DNA from: Sorghum bicolor
Lineage: Eukaryota > Streptophyta > Magnoliopsida > Poales > Poaceae
DNA length: 64,000 bases
NCBI RefSeq assembly: GCF_000003195.3
Contig: NW_018396397.1
Coordinates: 665,836 to 729,835 of the forward strand
Direction: 5' to 3'
The translations under genes were made by a program, and so were the position numbers. Shown here piece after piece: positions 1 to 10,388 of the stretch. The notes beneath the pieces were generated by a model. That model made no database searches. It saw only the letters and a program-made list of their open reading frames with translations, and was not told the DNA's origin. Within the stretch, counting starts at the first letter, position 1; each line of letters begins with the position of its first letter.

Positions 1-613
1 TCAACCAAATATCTAAATCATTCTCTAATCGTCACCATAAGAACAAACTCATGGTGTGGCTCAAATATTGCATACACATGCACACACTAGCATGTAAGGG
101 CCTAGATGCACAAAGGTAATACAAGAGTTCATGGAGCAATATACCTTTGTTCTAAACCTCATAATCTCCACTGTGATCATGATATTATGAATTTAGTGCT
201 TTGATGGGCTTGGCAAAATGCAAAATACTTCATTTATGCCCATCTCTCTTGATCATCATTTTGAAGGAGATATCATAAACTTGTGCTTGATTTCAGTGGA
301 AAGTCCATTGCTAGCTCTTGTTGTCATTTTGAGATACCAATTGAAGACATATTTCTTGATATGACAGGTTGAAAGATTATCCACCAATACCAATTGAAAT
401 ATGATCTTCTCAATTTTGACACCAATTGAAGTAATCTTCAAAATCTGATGCCAATTGGATGGGATGCTTGTATCTCATATTGTCACCTAGGTAATGCTCA
501 CAAGAGAAGAGATAACATCAAATTGCACAAGCTAGAGTTTCACAACTAGTGACCTTTTGGATGTGGAAGGCATGTAAGTCACTAATTGTAAAACCTCATA
601 ACATAGACTAAAT

Positions 614-625
614 TCCCCCTTTTTG
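614..625 (-). other. Polypurine tract (S1)
   Basis: On the minus strand this reads CAAAAAGGGGGA, the form used to prime plus-strand DNA synthesis. Sireviruses are known for several such tracts upstream of the 3' LTR; others here are at 887-895 and 1578-1586, with weaker ones near 2838 and 3128. Confidence 0.5.
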
Positions 626-886
626 ATAGTGCATACATATATGTGTGTGGAAGGAAAGAACATATGCACTTTTGGTCAATTAAGTCCAAATAAGGGAATT
701 TAAGCTATATTATGGAGAGTAGCTACTTAAGAGGTAAAACTGCAATCCAAGTAAATATGAGAGATAACTTTACCCATTTGGATTGAGTTAATGTAGCATA
801 CCCATGAGAAACTCATTCTCACCAAGAGACTACATAAATTCACTCGAAGAAAAGGTTAGTCTCAAAGACACAAGACATAGAATAGA

Positions 887-895
887 CTCCCCCTT
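887..895 (-). other. Polypurine tract (S1)
   Basis: Minus strand AAGGGGGAG, within a conserved AGACTCCCCCTTAATAT context on the plus strand that recurs near 1578. Confidence 0.4.
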
Positions 896-1577
896 AATAT
901 ATGCAGCAAGTACTTGAATTACTTGTAAAGTGCATTTGAGTCGGTTTAAGAGTCAAGAGGAGTTCATCCTATATCTTGGTCAAGGCATCATAAATTTGCA
1001 ATAATTCAAATTATGCCAAGGAAACATACCACCACCAAGGTAGATAGATCACCACACAGATTTGCATTGATATAACCATCATAAGTGAGACTCCAATGAT
1101 TTGGATGGACATATATTTCTCAATTGATGACATGTGGTGAATTAGAGCTCTTATGATCATCCAAGATACAAATTATGTTCCTAGTTCTTTCTTTACCTAA
1201 GGCAACCCACATAGAGAGAAAAAGGTAAAATTCATGAAATTTTCAAATTATGAACTAGGAGTTACCACTCTTTGTTGACAAGATCCTGGGTAATCAATGA
1301 GATGAGTCATGAACACTTGAGAGCTCTAGAGAGGAGAAATAGCCATGAAAGCTCATTCTTTAGTTATTTTCTCCAACTCATTCAGATTCAGTTCCACTAA
1401 GGATTGGGGCATTCGACATTAAACTGGGAGCACCTGGTTTATAAAAACCAAGATCCTAGAATAATTGTGAAGCACTAAGAGAATCCATTGGAATCATCCA
1501 TCTTCCTTTTTCCATTGTGTGGGACTGCACAACATACACTTGAAAGTAACCAATAGTCTCACAAGATATAGTCTAAA

Positions 1578-1586
1578 CTCCCCCTT
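1578..1586 (-). other. Polypurine tract (S1)
   Basis: Minus strand AAGGGGGAG in nearly the same context as the tract at 887. Confidence 0.4.
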
Positions 1587-2809
1587 AATATGTGCATACA
1601 AGAGTACACAGAGTACACTCATGCATATCAATACCATGAGGTCAAGGGAGAAGTTTACACTGCATTCCAACTGGTTTCAAACTCCTTCAAGCTGCTGTAA
1701 TCCAATTAGTTTCAGCTAGTTTCAGTTGCTTCCAATTGATTTCAGCTAGTACCATCGGACTGTAACTCATTTTTGCTACTTGTCACTGCTGAAGCCAACT
1801 AGTTTCATCAAGTTTCAACTGATCTTAGCTGCTGTTTCTGAAAGACTGCATTTGAATTCTTCTAACAACTAATTGCAATTATTTGCTACTGCTTGTATTC
1901 TGATTGCAACTTGTTTGGATCCTTGTATGAGTTCTCTTCTTCCAATGAAACTCCTTTATCCAAACTGATGCTGCTCATTTTTAATAAATCTTTCATGACC
2001 AACTTGAGAGCCAACTGAATCTTGTTGTTACACTGCAATCTAATTCCAAACAGTCAGTTTTCAGATTCTGTCATCCTCAGAGAAAAATTCATATCTCTCA
2101 GACCACTAGCCCAATATGCATGAAATTTGGTAGAGGTCTTCATCTATGAGTCCTATAACTGTTGTATAAATTGCAGCTCATTTGTACCCCATTTGATCAG
2201 TAAAAATATTTTTCTACCAAAACTGCTATGGTCTGAATCTGCAATGCTGAAGCTGACAGAATTCAACTCAAAACTGATTTTCTTCTTAACCAATCTTCAT
2301 GCAAACTGTACAGAAACAAGTATTAGATATGTGTGTCATGCTCATAAAGTTTCAGGTCAATTCATCAGTGTTTGGACTTCCAAATTCATGCTTGAAGGCA
2401 GCCAATTCATATTTTCAAATTTCTGGACAGATTTGATATTTCACAATTCTTCTTTGCTTCTTGTCCAGTCTTGAGGTGGATTTGGTTGAGAATACTCATA
2501 AGATGCAATTTCCATTCAGTCCTCGTATCAGTATATGTCATCTTGTGAATTCTTCTAATATAGCTCATCCAATTTAACCCTCAAACTTGATTTCATTCAA
2601 ATTCAGATTTTTGATCAATATGACCTCTAGCAGCAATATCTTACTTTAGGTGAAGAGTAACCTTCAAGCTTGTGAATTGTTCAATTAAGCCAAGCACAAA
2701 CTCTTATTGATTTTCTATACAAGTTCAAGCTCAAGAGGGTATTAGAAACACAAGCACTAGTTTCTCACTTAGTTACCCTTTATATGTGGATGGCAAGTGG
2801 GTCACTAAA

Positions 2810-3260
2810 ATAGAGAAACCTCATAATATGGACTAAATCTCCCTTGATGTCTCATGCACACTCTTTGAGTGGAAATGAAAGTGTGAATGTGCATGGTTGG
2901 TCAATTAAGTCCAAAGGGCAGATTTAAGCCATATTATGGTGAGTGGCTGATCATAGATGAATCAATTCCAAAAGAGCTAGAGAGAATACATCACATGGTT
3001 GTGGAATAATGATCTTCATATAACAGCACACTCCATTTGAGAAACACATTCTCATTTAGTGAGACTACATGAATCACTTAGAGAAATGGTTAGTCTCACA
3101 ACTCTAGTCATAGAGTAAATTCCCTTATAATAAGTGCTCTAAGTATTTGAATTTCTCATATAACACTTTATTCATTTAAGAACTTGGGATTTCACTCTAT
3201 GTCTAGGTCATAGCAAGAATAGTGTAATCAAATTGAAATATGCCAAGAGATACTCACAAC
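2810..3260. repeat. Internal duplication in S1 tail, copy 2
   Basis: Diverged second copy of the 590-1060 block, same orientation and same word order, about 2.2 kb away. It includes the shared word GGTCAATTAAGTCCAAA at about 2909. Confidence 0.5.
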
Positions 3261-4196
3261 CATTGCAACATGTAGATGTCCATAAGATGAAAATGAGAAT
3301 TTTGGCGATCTACCATATGACTAGATTCCATCAAGTAGAGAGTTCATGAATTGTGAATAATAAGTGCCTCTACTTGAGCTTTCTTGAAATTCTTGGTTTG
3401 AGGTCCATAGAGGAAACTCCTTAAAGTCATCTATGTTGCTTGGTGTGGATGATCTATTCAATTCCAATCATACTTTTCTTTCATGACCAGCAACCAATGA
3501 ATATCTCCAAGTGCTTCATTTATCCTAAGTGACTACACAAGACACAAAGGAGTTTAGTTTTAAAATAATTGCACTTGAGATATTGTTGTTACCACCCTTC
3601 TTGAGATATAATGGATGAGGTGGTCTCATCATTTTCACTTTGCTCATCATCATGTTGTAGGCTTCATCCATGTCTTGGACTGATGTCAGCTGCTGCTATC
3701 TATATAGGGGCGGCACTACCGCATCAGAGGTGTCAGCGGAATTAGGTGCAGCAGCAGCTTGAGGATATCCTTATCAGTGTTACTTGGACTTCTTTGGTCT
3801 CATATCACCAGTGGCAATTTTCTTGATTACCTCATAAGATGATTCCTCATTACCTACAGCATAAAGAAGATTTTGCTCTACTAGAGAGCCATTAAAAGCA
3901 TCATATGGCAAATGATTCATTTAACTTGAAATACTCTAGCCACTCTTGATAATTCACAAATACACACGTACTTGTGAACTACCAGAGACTACACAAGTCA
4001 AATGGCTAGCTAGCAAGGGTTAGGTACTAGTTACCAAGGTGAATATGAAGTTTGAAATAATTTCATTAATTTATCTTCGGGTCAATCATATAAGAAGAAA
4101 CAATATGAATGGGTTGATAGCTTGAGTGAATATTTTCAGTTAACTTGCTCAAGCACCCCGAAGCATCATATCACCTTCATGTACCTACACCACTCA

Positions 4197-6290
4197 TCAA
4201 GCACAATTTGGTACCCAAACTATGTTGGGTCCGTCATGGTTAGTCACAAGAGACTTAGGCACCCAAATGGCCTTTGTGCTAGCACTTGGTGAACCAATCA
4301 CCTTTCTAGCATAAATGTCATTTTTAGGTCTCCTAAGCATATTTAAATCAATTGATGAGTTGAGCTTAGGAGTGTTACCCATGGGACAATCCATGCTTAG
4401 GTGTCCCTTTTCTCTACAAGTGTAGCATAGGCGGCTCTTGTTTTTGTTAGCCTTCTTTTCTTGCATTTTGCTTGCTACCTTGCTGAAGAGCCTCTTTGTT
4501 GATGATGACAAACCTCCATTTTTCTTGTTGGGACATGAGTCAATTTCATGCCCCTTCTCTTTGCATTCATAACACTTCCTCTTGCTTCTTCTTGTCTTGT
4601 TCTTTGGAAGTGTGCCTTGGTCATCAACTTTGTTGGAACACATAAAAGCATTATGTCCCATACCAGAGGACTTGACATGAGCCATCTTCTTCTTCTCTTG
4701 AATCTTGCTCATGCTCTTCTCTTCTTTCTTTAAGGTGCAGCCTTTCACATGGTGACCCTCTTTCTTGCACTTGAAGCAAGTGATGAGAGTCTTCTTTGGT
4801 TGATACTGCACCTTGATGGCTTTGGGAGCATTGTTGTTCTGTCTTGACTTTTTCATTATGAGCTTAGTTTGGTCAGGAGACAGATTGGTAGCCTTCCCAT
4901 TTTTGCGGGGCGCGGCACTGCCGCCCTTGGGGTGCGGCACTGCCGCGGTCTGTGCAGGCTGAACTGTACCAAACTGCTCCTTTCTCTCAAACTGCACACA
5001 TTCAAAACCATTCACAATTTTCTTTCCAGCATCTTGAGTTTTGTCATTCATGCACCATGCTGCTATGATTTCATTGAGCCTAGCAATCTCCTTTCTCATG
5101 ACCTCCATATTAGCAAGGTTAGTGGCATAAATATTCAAATCAAGATAAAAGCATTTTCCACAACCTTGGCTAGTGGAGGGAGTAGAGGCATCCTTTGCCT
5201 TAGAGGGATGTGAGGTGCTCTCCCAAAGAAGATTATATTGCAGCTCAAGCTCTTTGTGCTTTTCATCTAAGTCACAATACTTTTGATTGAGTGCAATATT
5301 TGCCTTCCTTGTGAGAGCATGGTCATCTTGCTCTTTAGCCAAAGCCTTGTGCAAGGAGGCCAACTCACTTCTCTCTAATGCAAGAGCTTCCTTACTACCA
5401 ATATAAATATTTTCTTGTGCAATAAGATCATCATCTCTAGTTGCTAGTTCAGCTTGAATGCCCTCTAAATCCTCCATTAGTTTAGAGATGAAGAGTTTGG
5501 TCTTAGGATCCAAATTTTTAATTATGTCATCAATCTCTTCATCACTAGATTCATCATCACTAGAGCTATCACTAAGATCACTGCTAGAGATGTCACTAGG
5601 AGGTGAAGGAGGTTTGGCTTTTGATTTTACCTTCTCACCTTTTGCCATGAGACACATAGGAGAAGTGTCATGGAGAGTTGAGCTTGTAGGTGAGGTGGAT
5701 TCATCATTTGGCCTCCACCGATCATAAGCTTCTCCTTCCTTCAAAATGTTAGAACAACAAAAACTAGAGGAAGTAGAAGTACCACATGTAAAAGCATTGT
5801 TCTCACCAACCATTTCATTACCATCAATTAAGTCATGTGTTGGCAAGGAAGTGGATGTGGTATGATCCATTAGGCCTTTTGAGAGAATCACTTGAGGCTC
5901 ATCATTTGTCGGTGAAGTTGAGCACCTCTCAAGTGGTTCCTCCAATGAGAGCAACTTCTCATCACATTTGGAGTTGCTATATCTTTCTTTGAGCGTGGTA
6001 TGAGCATCATCAAGTGGTTCACCCTCTCCAAATATGATGGCATCAAGAACATCATCACTCAAAGTACTAAATAAGACATTAGTAGCTTGAGCATTGTATT
6101 GTAAGCATTTCACTTCCTCTCTAGATAGATAGTCCAAATTATCACTAGGAGGTGAAATACTTACATCTACAATCTGCTCTATGTGAGGACCCATGGCCCT
6201 AAAAATATCAAGCATACAAGCAGACCAAGATGTATAATTTGAGCCATCTACAAGTAAAAGTTCTAGAGATACCTCCTCACTTGTCGACAT
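4197..6290 (-). CDS. gag: Gag polyprotein of Sirevirus-type element S1, three CCHC zinc knuckles
   Basis: An intact 697-residue frame encoding the structural protein that packages retroelement RNA into cytoplasmic virus-like particles. Residues about 1-110 resemble the copia gag N-terminal region (DUF4219/UBN2 type). A Ser/Asp-rich acidic stretch lies near 225-265 and a predicted coiled-coil region near 270-360. Three CX2CX4HX4C knuckles are visible: CFKCKKEGHHVKGC at 505-518, CYECKEKGHEIDSC at 573-586 and CYTCREKGHLSMDC at 622-635. The start was chosen because it lies 39 bp past the primer-binding site. The frame ends in a WVPK/WVPN-type sequence that normally leads into protease, but here a stop codon follows. 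A GC-rich near-palindrome also found in the LTR lies inside the coding region (4912-4948). That the frame is open over 2 kb suggests a fairly recent insertion or retained function. Confidence 0.85.
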   Translation of the reverse strand: MSTSEEVSLELLLVDGSNYTSWSACMLDIFRAMGPHIEQIVDVSISPPSDNLDYLSREEVKCLQYNAQATNVLFSTLSDDVLDAIIFGEGEPLDDAHTTLKERYSNSKCDEKLLSLEEPLERCSTSPTNDEPQVILSKGLMDHTTSTSLPTHDLIDGNEMVGENNAFTCGTSTSSSFCCSNILKEGEAYDRWRPNDESTSPTSSTLHDTSPMCLMAKGEKVKSKAKPPSPPSDISSSDLSDSSSDDESSDEEIDDIIKNLDPKTKLFISKLMEDLEGIQAELATRDDDLIAQENIYIGSKEALALERSELASLHKALAKEQDDHALTRKANIALNQKYCDLDEKHKELELQYNLLWESTSHPSKAKDASTPSTSQGCGKCFYLDLNIYATNLANMEVMRKEIARLNEIIAAWCMNDKTQDAGKKIVNGFECVQFERKEQFGTVQPAQTAAVPHPKGGSAAPRKNGKATNLSPDQTKLIMKKSRQNNNAPKAIKVQYQPKKTLITCFKCKKEGHHVKGCTLKKEEKSMSKIQEKKKMAHVKSSGMGHNAFMCSNKVDDQGTLPKNKTRRSKRKCYECKEKGHEIDSCPNKKNGGLSSSTKRLFSKVASKMQEKKANKNKSRLCYTCREKGHLSMDCPMGNTPKLNSSIDLNMLRRPKNDIYARKVIGSPSASTKAIWVPKSLVTNHDGPNIVWVPNCA

Positions 6291-6328
6291 CGTCTCTCAA
6301 GGCGGTTAAGCCCGAAATTGAGAGCCTA

Positions 6329-6340
6329 GCTCTGATACCA
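6329..6340 (-). other. Primer-binding site of S1 (initiator Met-tRNA type)
   Basis: The minus strand reads TGGTATCAGAGC two bases after the LTR end, the classic complement of the 3' end of initiator methionine tRNA used by plant copia elements. Confidence 0.9.
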
Positions 6341-6342
6341 AT

Positions 6343-8651
6343 TGAAAGGACCTTGATGTCGCCGAGGAGGCCTAGAGGGGGGGTGAATAGGTCTGCAAAA
6401 ATTCTGCTCAAACAAAAACTAATACTCAGGCGGCACTGCCTCCCTTTGAGGGCGGCACTGCCTTCCTGCAACCGTGAGTCCAACAGAGCCCAAACTTGGT
6501 GAAGATGTACTTGAGATATCTAGTGACAAATCTGCAAAGTTTCAACTCAAAACTCTATCAGATTAGAGGGCGGCACTGCCGGCCTGCGCAGGAGAAACTT
6601 AGCACAATTCAAAATTCAACCAAGGAAATTTAGATCAGATAAATTTCCTAGCTTCCTGCAAATATGTTAGTCACTGAATAACAATTATACGCAGCAGAAC
6701 AAGTACCACCAAGTAGATCGGCCACAAACCCTACAATCACCTCAACAACAATAGTAATAAAAGAATGTAAATCAGCACACAATATTTATCCCGTGGTTCG
6801 GCGTCGCCACTAAGGCTGGCCTAAGTCCACGTTGTTGAGGTGCCCACACAAGGACCAGCTTGCCACCAACGGCTTGCCCTTCCCTCGTTCTCCCAACAAG
6901 AGTGTTACCTCTTGAAGGAGGGGTGATTTCACTAGCTGCAAGAGATGATTACAAACTGTTCCCGCTGCTCACCACAAGCACGGGAGCTCGCCGGACGACG
7001 CCTAGCCGTCTAGGAGGCTTCACCTCCAAGAGTAACAAATGCACAACGAAGATCGACAAAGCCCAGCAAGTGCTCAACGTTAGGATTGCTCTAATCTGCT
7101 CTCTAACACTTAATCACACAGCCCCAACACTAAATTATGCACTAAGCACAAAACTCTCACAAAGAGAGGGTTGGGGAGAGGCTTTGCAAAGGTTGGGAAG
7201 GTCTGGAGCATCAGCAGCACGACCAGAAGCAGTGGGATGGGTATATATACTCATCCCACTCAAACTAGCCGTTAGGATTCGAAAACAAGCCGTTGTGACT
7301 GTACAAGGGCGGCACTGCCGCCCATCATGGGCGGCATTGCCGCCCTTGTAAAAACAGCACAGGTCACCTTACGGAAAAAGCCATAACTTTTTACTCCGAA
7401 CTTCGTTTGCAGTGATCTTGGACTTTTCGGAAAGCTTGTTTCAAGGGCTATCCAACCCTGCAGAGAACAAGCTCCAAGATCAACTTGTGCAGGTGCAGTG
7501 CTAAGTGTTTTCTCTCATGTTAGCACTTGGGTTCGGTTAGTTTGAGCACTTGAGACTTGTCTATCATTCGTATTGCATCCCCCTTGATAGTACGGCATAC
7601 CTATACTCAAGAACAAAAGAATATAACCAATTTAACCACTTGAGTCTTCAGTGTCTTCATATGCCATTTCTTCTCAATATTACTCCATAAAGGGTTGCAA
7701 TCAACTTTGTCTCCTTTCTTTGAGCAAACACACCTTGAGCATGTGACTTGACCCATTTCAACACATATGAGTGCATGGCTTCAAGTCACTTCTACTAATG
7801 ATTTGATCCTCAACACAATATGACTCCTCATAGCTTGATTAGTTCCTCGACTCAATGCAAGTACTCTCTTCTTCACCTTAGCCATGGTACCTCGGTCCTT
7901 AAGCCGTCGCTTATCCCTTCATCTCCGCTTAGTCCCTCGAAGCCCTTTCCTTACTATCTTCACCTTATCAAGCCATACTCAAGTCATATCACATTAAGCA
8001 TCCATTGAATAACCATTTCTTCAATATTGTGATCCTTGCTTGAATATCTTCTAGATATAAATATTGAGATCAATCAAGCTTCAGTTTGACTCACATAGAG
8101 ACATATATGGATCAACAACAATATGGTCAAGCCAATTCACAGTTCCTTGTATCCTCTCTATTTTCTCTTGACACTCAATACTCACTTCAATGTTTATCTT
8201 CATACTTCTAGCTTGATCAAACCTAGTTCACTATCAAGCTTTTCTTGTTCATGAAAAGCAAGCCATTATAGAGACCAATCCAAGAACATCAACTCATGCC
8301 TCTTTTACCATTTGCCATTTTCCAAGTATGCTTGCTTTCTCATGATGCTATAATATCCCACAACATAGAGGCCATTTCATAGTTTCCATTTGCATTGTTG
8401 TCTTTTACTTGAGCTAGATTGTTTCCATAATCCCCAATACAACAGTACACAATTTGGCCTTCATTTCAACACTATGTGGCATATCATCAAGTTTGCCTAC
8501 TTGTTGAGCCTTGAACATACTTGTTAATACACAATCCACAAGTATGTGCAATAGACTCAATATCCTGTTCAACACTTAGCAAACTTATTAGACCTTTAAT
8601 CATGTTGTCATTCAATTCACCAAAACCCACAAAGGGCTAGATGCACTTTCA
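6343..8651 (-). repeat. 5' LTR of S1 (about 2.3 kb)
   Basis: On the plus strand the LTR begins TGAAAGGACC next to the primer-binding site and ends GATGCACTTTCA, so the minus-strand LTR is TG...CA. It holds five copies of the near-palindrome GGGCGGCACTGCCGCCC or its core, at 6429-6440, 6448-6462, 6568-6582, 7307-7323 and 7329-7345. A minus-strand TATA-like word is visible at 7242-7252 (plus-strand GGTATATATAC). No protein gene is supported inside. The right end abuts S2 internal sequence; a 5-bp target duplicate would be ATTAC (8652-8656), but its partner is outside the window. Confidence 0.8.
7307..7345. repeat. Paired GC-rich near-palindromes in the S1 LTR
   Basis: GGGCGGCACTGCCGCCC at 7307 and GGGCGGCATTGCCGCCC at 7329, separated by ATCAT. 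Each is self-complementary except at the centre and could form a hairpin in RNA or be a CpG-rich protein-binding site. It lies about 55-100 bp downstream of the plus-strand TATATATAC word, that is upstream of it when read in the LTR's own direction. Confidence 0.7.
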
Positions 8652-9100
8652 ATTACATAAGTTTTAAATTCAATATGCATGCTTGTATGGTGTATGCTAG
8701 TTATAGAACTTGATTGATCATATGATAACTAGCATGCATAGGTTGATAGCTAGACTTGTGTTCTTCAAAGTAAAGACTAGACCCTTGCTTTTAATATTGA
8801 TCTCACGGGGTTTCTAGTGTTTTTGTTGTCTAGCTACACATGGTGCTAAGGATGGTGTACATTGAATGCTTCAAATACTATCAAATTTGGTATCGAACTA
8901 CAAAGGTTTTTTCTATACACCTTAGCACTTAGTAGGGTTTTTTGGTCTTATCCAAATCTTGACATAAAATTTAAATGTTGGATAAATAGCATAAAATCCA
9001 AACCAAGTTAGCAATTTACACTTGTGTGAAGTGCTAGCTTGAGAAAGCTTAATTTCCATATCTTTGTAGAGTTGTCATCAATTACCAAAAAGGGGGAGAT
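8652..9100 (+). other. 3' untranslated tail of S2, ending in a polypurine tract
   Basis: AT-rich sequence between the S1 LTR and the S2 LTR with no reading frame. It ends with AAAAAGGGGGAGA (9087-9099), a textbook polypurine tract directly before the LTR start TGAAACG. S1 was inserted upstream of this tail, so the S2 coding region is off the left edge. Confidence 0.75.
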
Positions 9101-9992
9101 TGAAACGTCCTTGTTTGGTTTTGGTAATTGAGTGACAACTTAGGTGGACTAATAGTGTTCATGTGAGATACACAGGAGATTAGTCCACAGGTGATTATGT
9201 GATGATGAAGGAGCTCATTCCATATGAGACATGTCATGGATTCATGTGACCAAGGTGGAGAAGATCAAGATGAGGCTTGGCTCGAGGGACTGGTTGCAAG
9301 AGTGAAGGGCGAGACGGAGGCTTTGAAGCAAGGGACCGCGTGTGACGGTGAAGCTTGACCAAGACTTGGCGCCGATGGACCGAGGCAACGGTGAAGAGCA
9401 AGTGAGGTCAAGATTGATGAACCAATATGGTCACGTGATGATATGAAGTGGATCATATCATTTTGTGATTGCTTGGTGCATGTGTTGCATCAACAATGGA
9501 GGAGATGGAATGGAAAGCGCAAGGCAAAGGTATAACCTAGGCCTTTTTCATTTCACCGGTCATAGGTGTGTAGAGAAGTTTATGACCGGATTTAGGATAG
9601 ATGGTCGTACTATCAAGAGGGGCAAACTTGTTTGCATATCAGTCATCTAGTGCCACTTGAGCGATCTAACTTTGCATACGTGTTAGGATCGAGTGGCGTG
9701 GCAAGTTGAGAGGCTAACTCCTTTGGGAAAATGTTTGTGAAAATACCAACACACATGCACATGGTGGTGTACACTTGTTGGCGTTGGCACACTTTACAAA
9801 GGAGGTGGAGTTTCTAGGGTTGAGAGCCGTGGGATTCGGCACTTTTGAGAAAATTCAGTGCATATTTTCTATTGCGCCGGTGGGAAGTTTGGAGAAGTCG
9901 CGGGAGTTGAGAAACACTCACCGTACGCTCTGCGTGGAGGCACCGAACGCTGGCCTTTAGTGTCCGATGTATTGTCAGGTCTGTCCAGAGTG

Positions 9993-10330
9993 CACCGGAC
10001 ACACCAGTCCGGTGCTCAGCGTCCGGTGTGCGGGCGGTTTGGCGACCCTCTCTGCGCATGAGTCCGGTGAGCACCAGACACTCAGGGTGCCGTCCGGTGG
10101 CTCACGTCTGGTGACCCTACGAGTTTGCGGAGCTCTCTGCGCACGGGTTCGGTGTGCACCGGACGCATCCGGTGTGACGCAGTAGAGCGTCCGGTGGTGC
10201 TGTGCAGGCGTGCGTGCGCAGTAGCCGTTGGCGGCAACGGTCGAGTTCAAACGGCTAGTGACACGTGACTGACGCCTGAGCACCGGACGCTGGGGGTTGT
10301 GCGTCCGGTGGCTCCCTGTGAGCGTCCGGT
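9993..10330. repeat. CACCGGAC / GTCCGGTG palindrome cluster upstream of the S2 LTR promoter
   Basis: The half-sites CACCGGAC and GTCCGGTG recur many times just upstream of the TATA box, for example as a spaced inverted pair at 9993-10014 and again at about 10281-10308. A palindrome of this kind is reported for Sirevirus LTRs in grasses (from memory). The position suggests a promoter-proximal regulatory or methylation-target array. Confidence 0.7.
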
Positions 10331-10381
10331 GCCCTCGTGTTTTGCCCAGTGAAGGGGCAACGGCTAGTTTAGCCCTTGGGC

Positions 10382-10388
10382 TATAAAT
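10382..10388 (+). promoter_or_regulatory. TATA box of the S2 LTR
   Basis: TATAAAT in the context GGGCTATAAATAGAAG, 1.28 kb into the LTR and just after the CpG-rich palindrome cluster. Transcription would start about 30 bp downstream, making U3 about 1.3 kb. Confidence 0.75.

Larger units (their letters stand above)
590..1060. repeat. Internal duplication in S1 tail, copy 1
   Basis: Shares an ordered series of words with 2810-3260, including AGACTAAAT near the start, GGTCAATTAAGTCCAAA, ATATTATGG, GGTTAGTCTCA and AAATTATGCCAAG-like ends. By eye the copies are roughly 70% alike with several indels, so the duplication is old. Confidence 0.5.
1..4196 (-). other. Noncoding 3' region of S1
   Basis: AT-rich sequence downstream of the S1 gag stop on the minus strand. 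No reading frame longer than about 115 codons is present and none resembles a retroelement enzyme. It holds several polypurine tracts (as CCCCCTT on the plus strand), a diverged internal duplication (about 590-1060 against 2810-3260), a degenerate short-period run of TTTCAGCTAGTTTC-like words around 1660-1910, and one copy of a GC-rich near-palindrome at 3707-3722. I see no gene here. Confidence 0.6.
1..8651 (-). mobile_element. S1: Sirevirus-type Ty1/copia retrotransposon, gag-only, minus strand, 3' end outside window
   Basis: Reading the minus strand, the order is 5' LTR (8651 to 6343), primer-binding site (6340 to 6329), gag (6290 to 4197) and then about 4.2 kb of noncoding DNA to the window edge. 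Gag stops just where a protease would begin in related copia elements, and no protease, integrase, reverse transcriptase or RNase H reading frame follows. This looks like a non-autonomous, gag-only derivative that would rely on enzymes from a full relative. The long purine-tract-bearing noncoding tail and the large LTR fit the Sirevirus lineage. It is nested in the 3' untranslated part of S2. The 3' LTR and second target-site copy lie outside the window. Confidence 0.75.

Noticed and set aside
6860..7351. 163-codon plus-strand frame in the S1 LTR
   Set aside because: Antisense to the LTR, no domain, and it spans the palindrome pair; no support for a gene.
9814..10283. Overlapping frames on both strands in the S2 LTR
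   Set aside because: They are produced by the CACCGGAC/GTCCGGTG cluster and sit across a promoter region.
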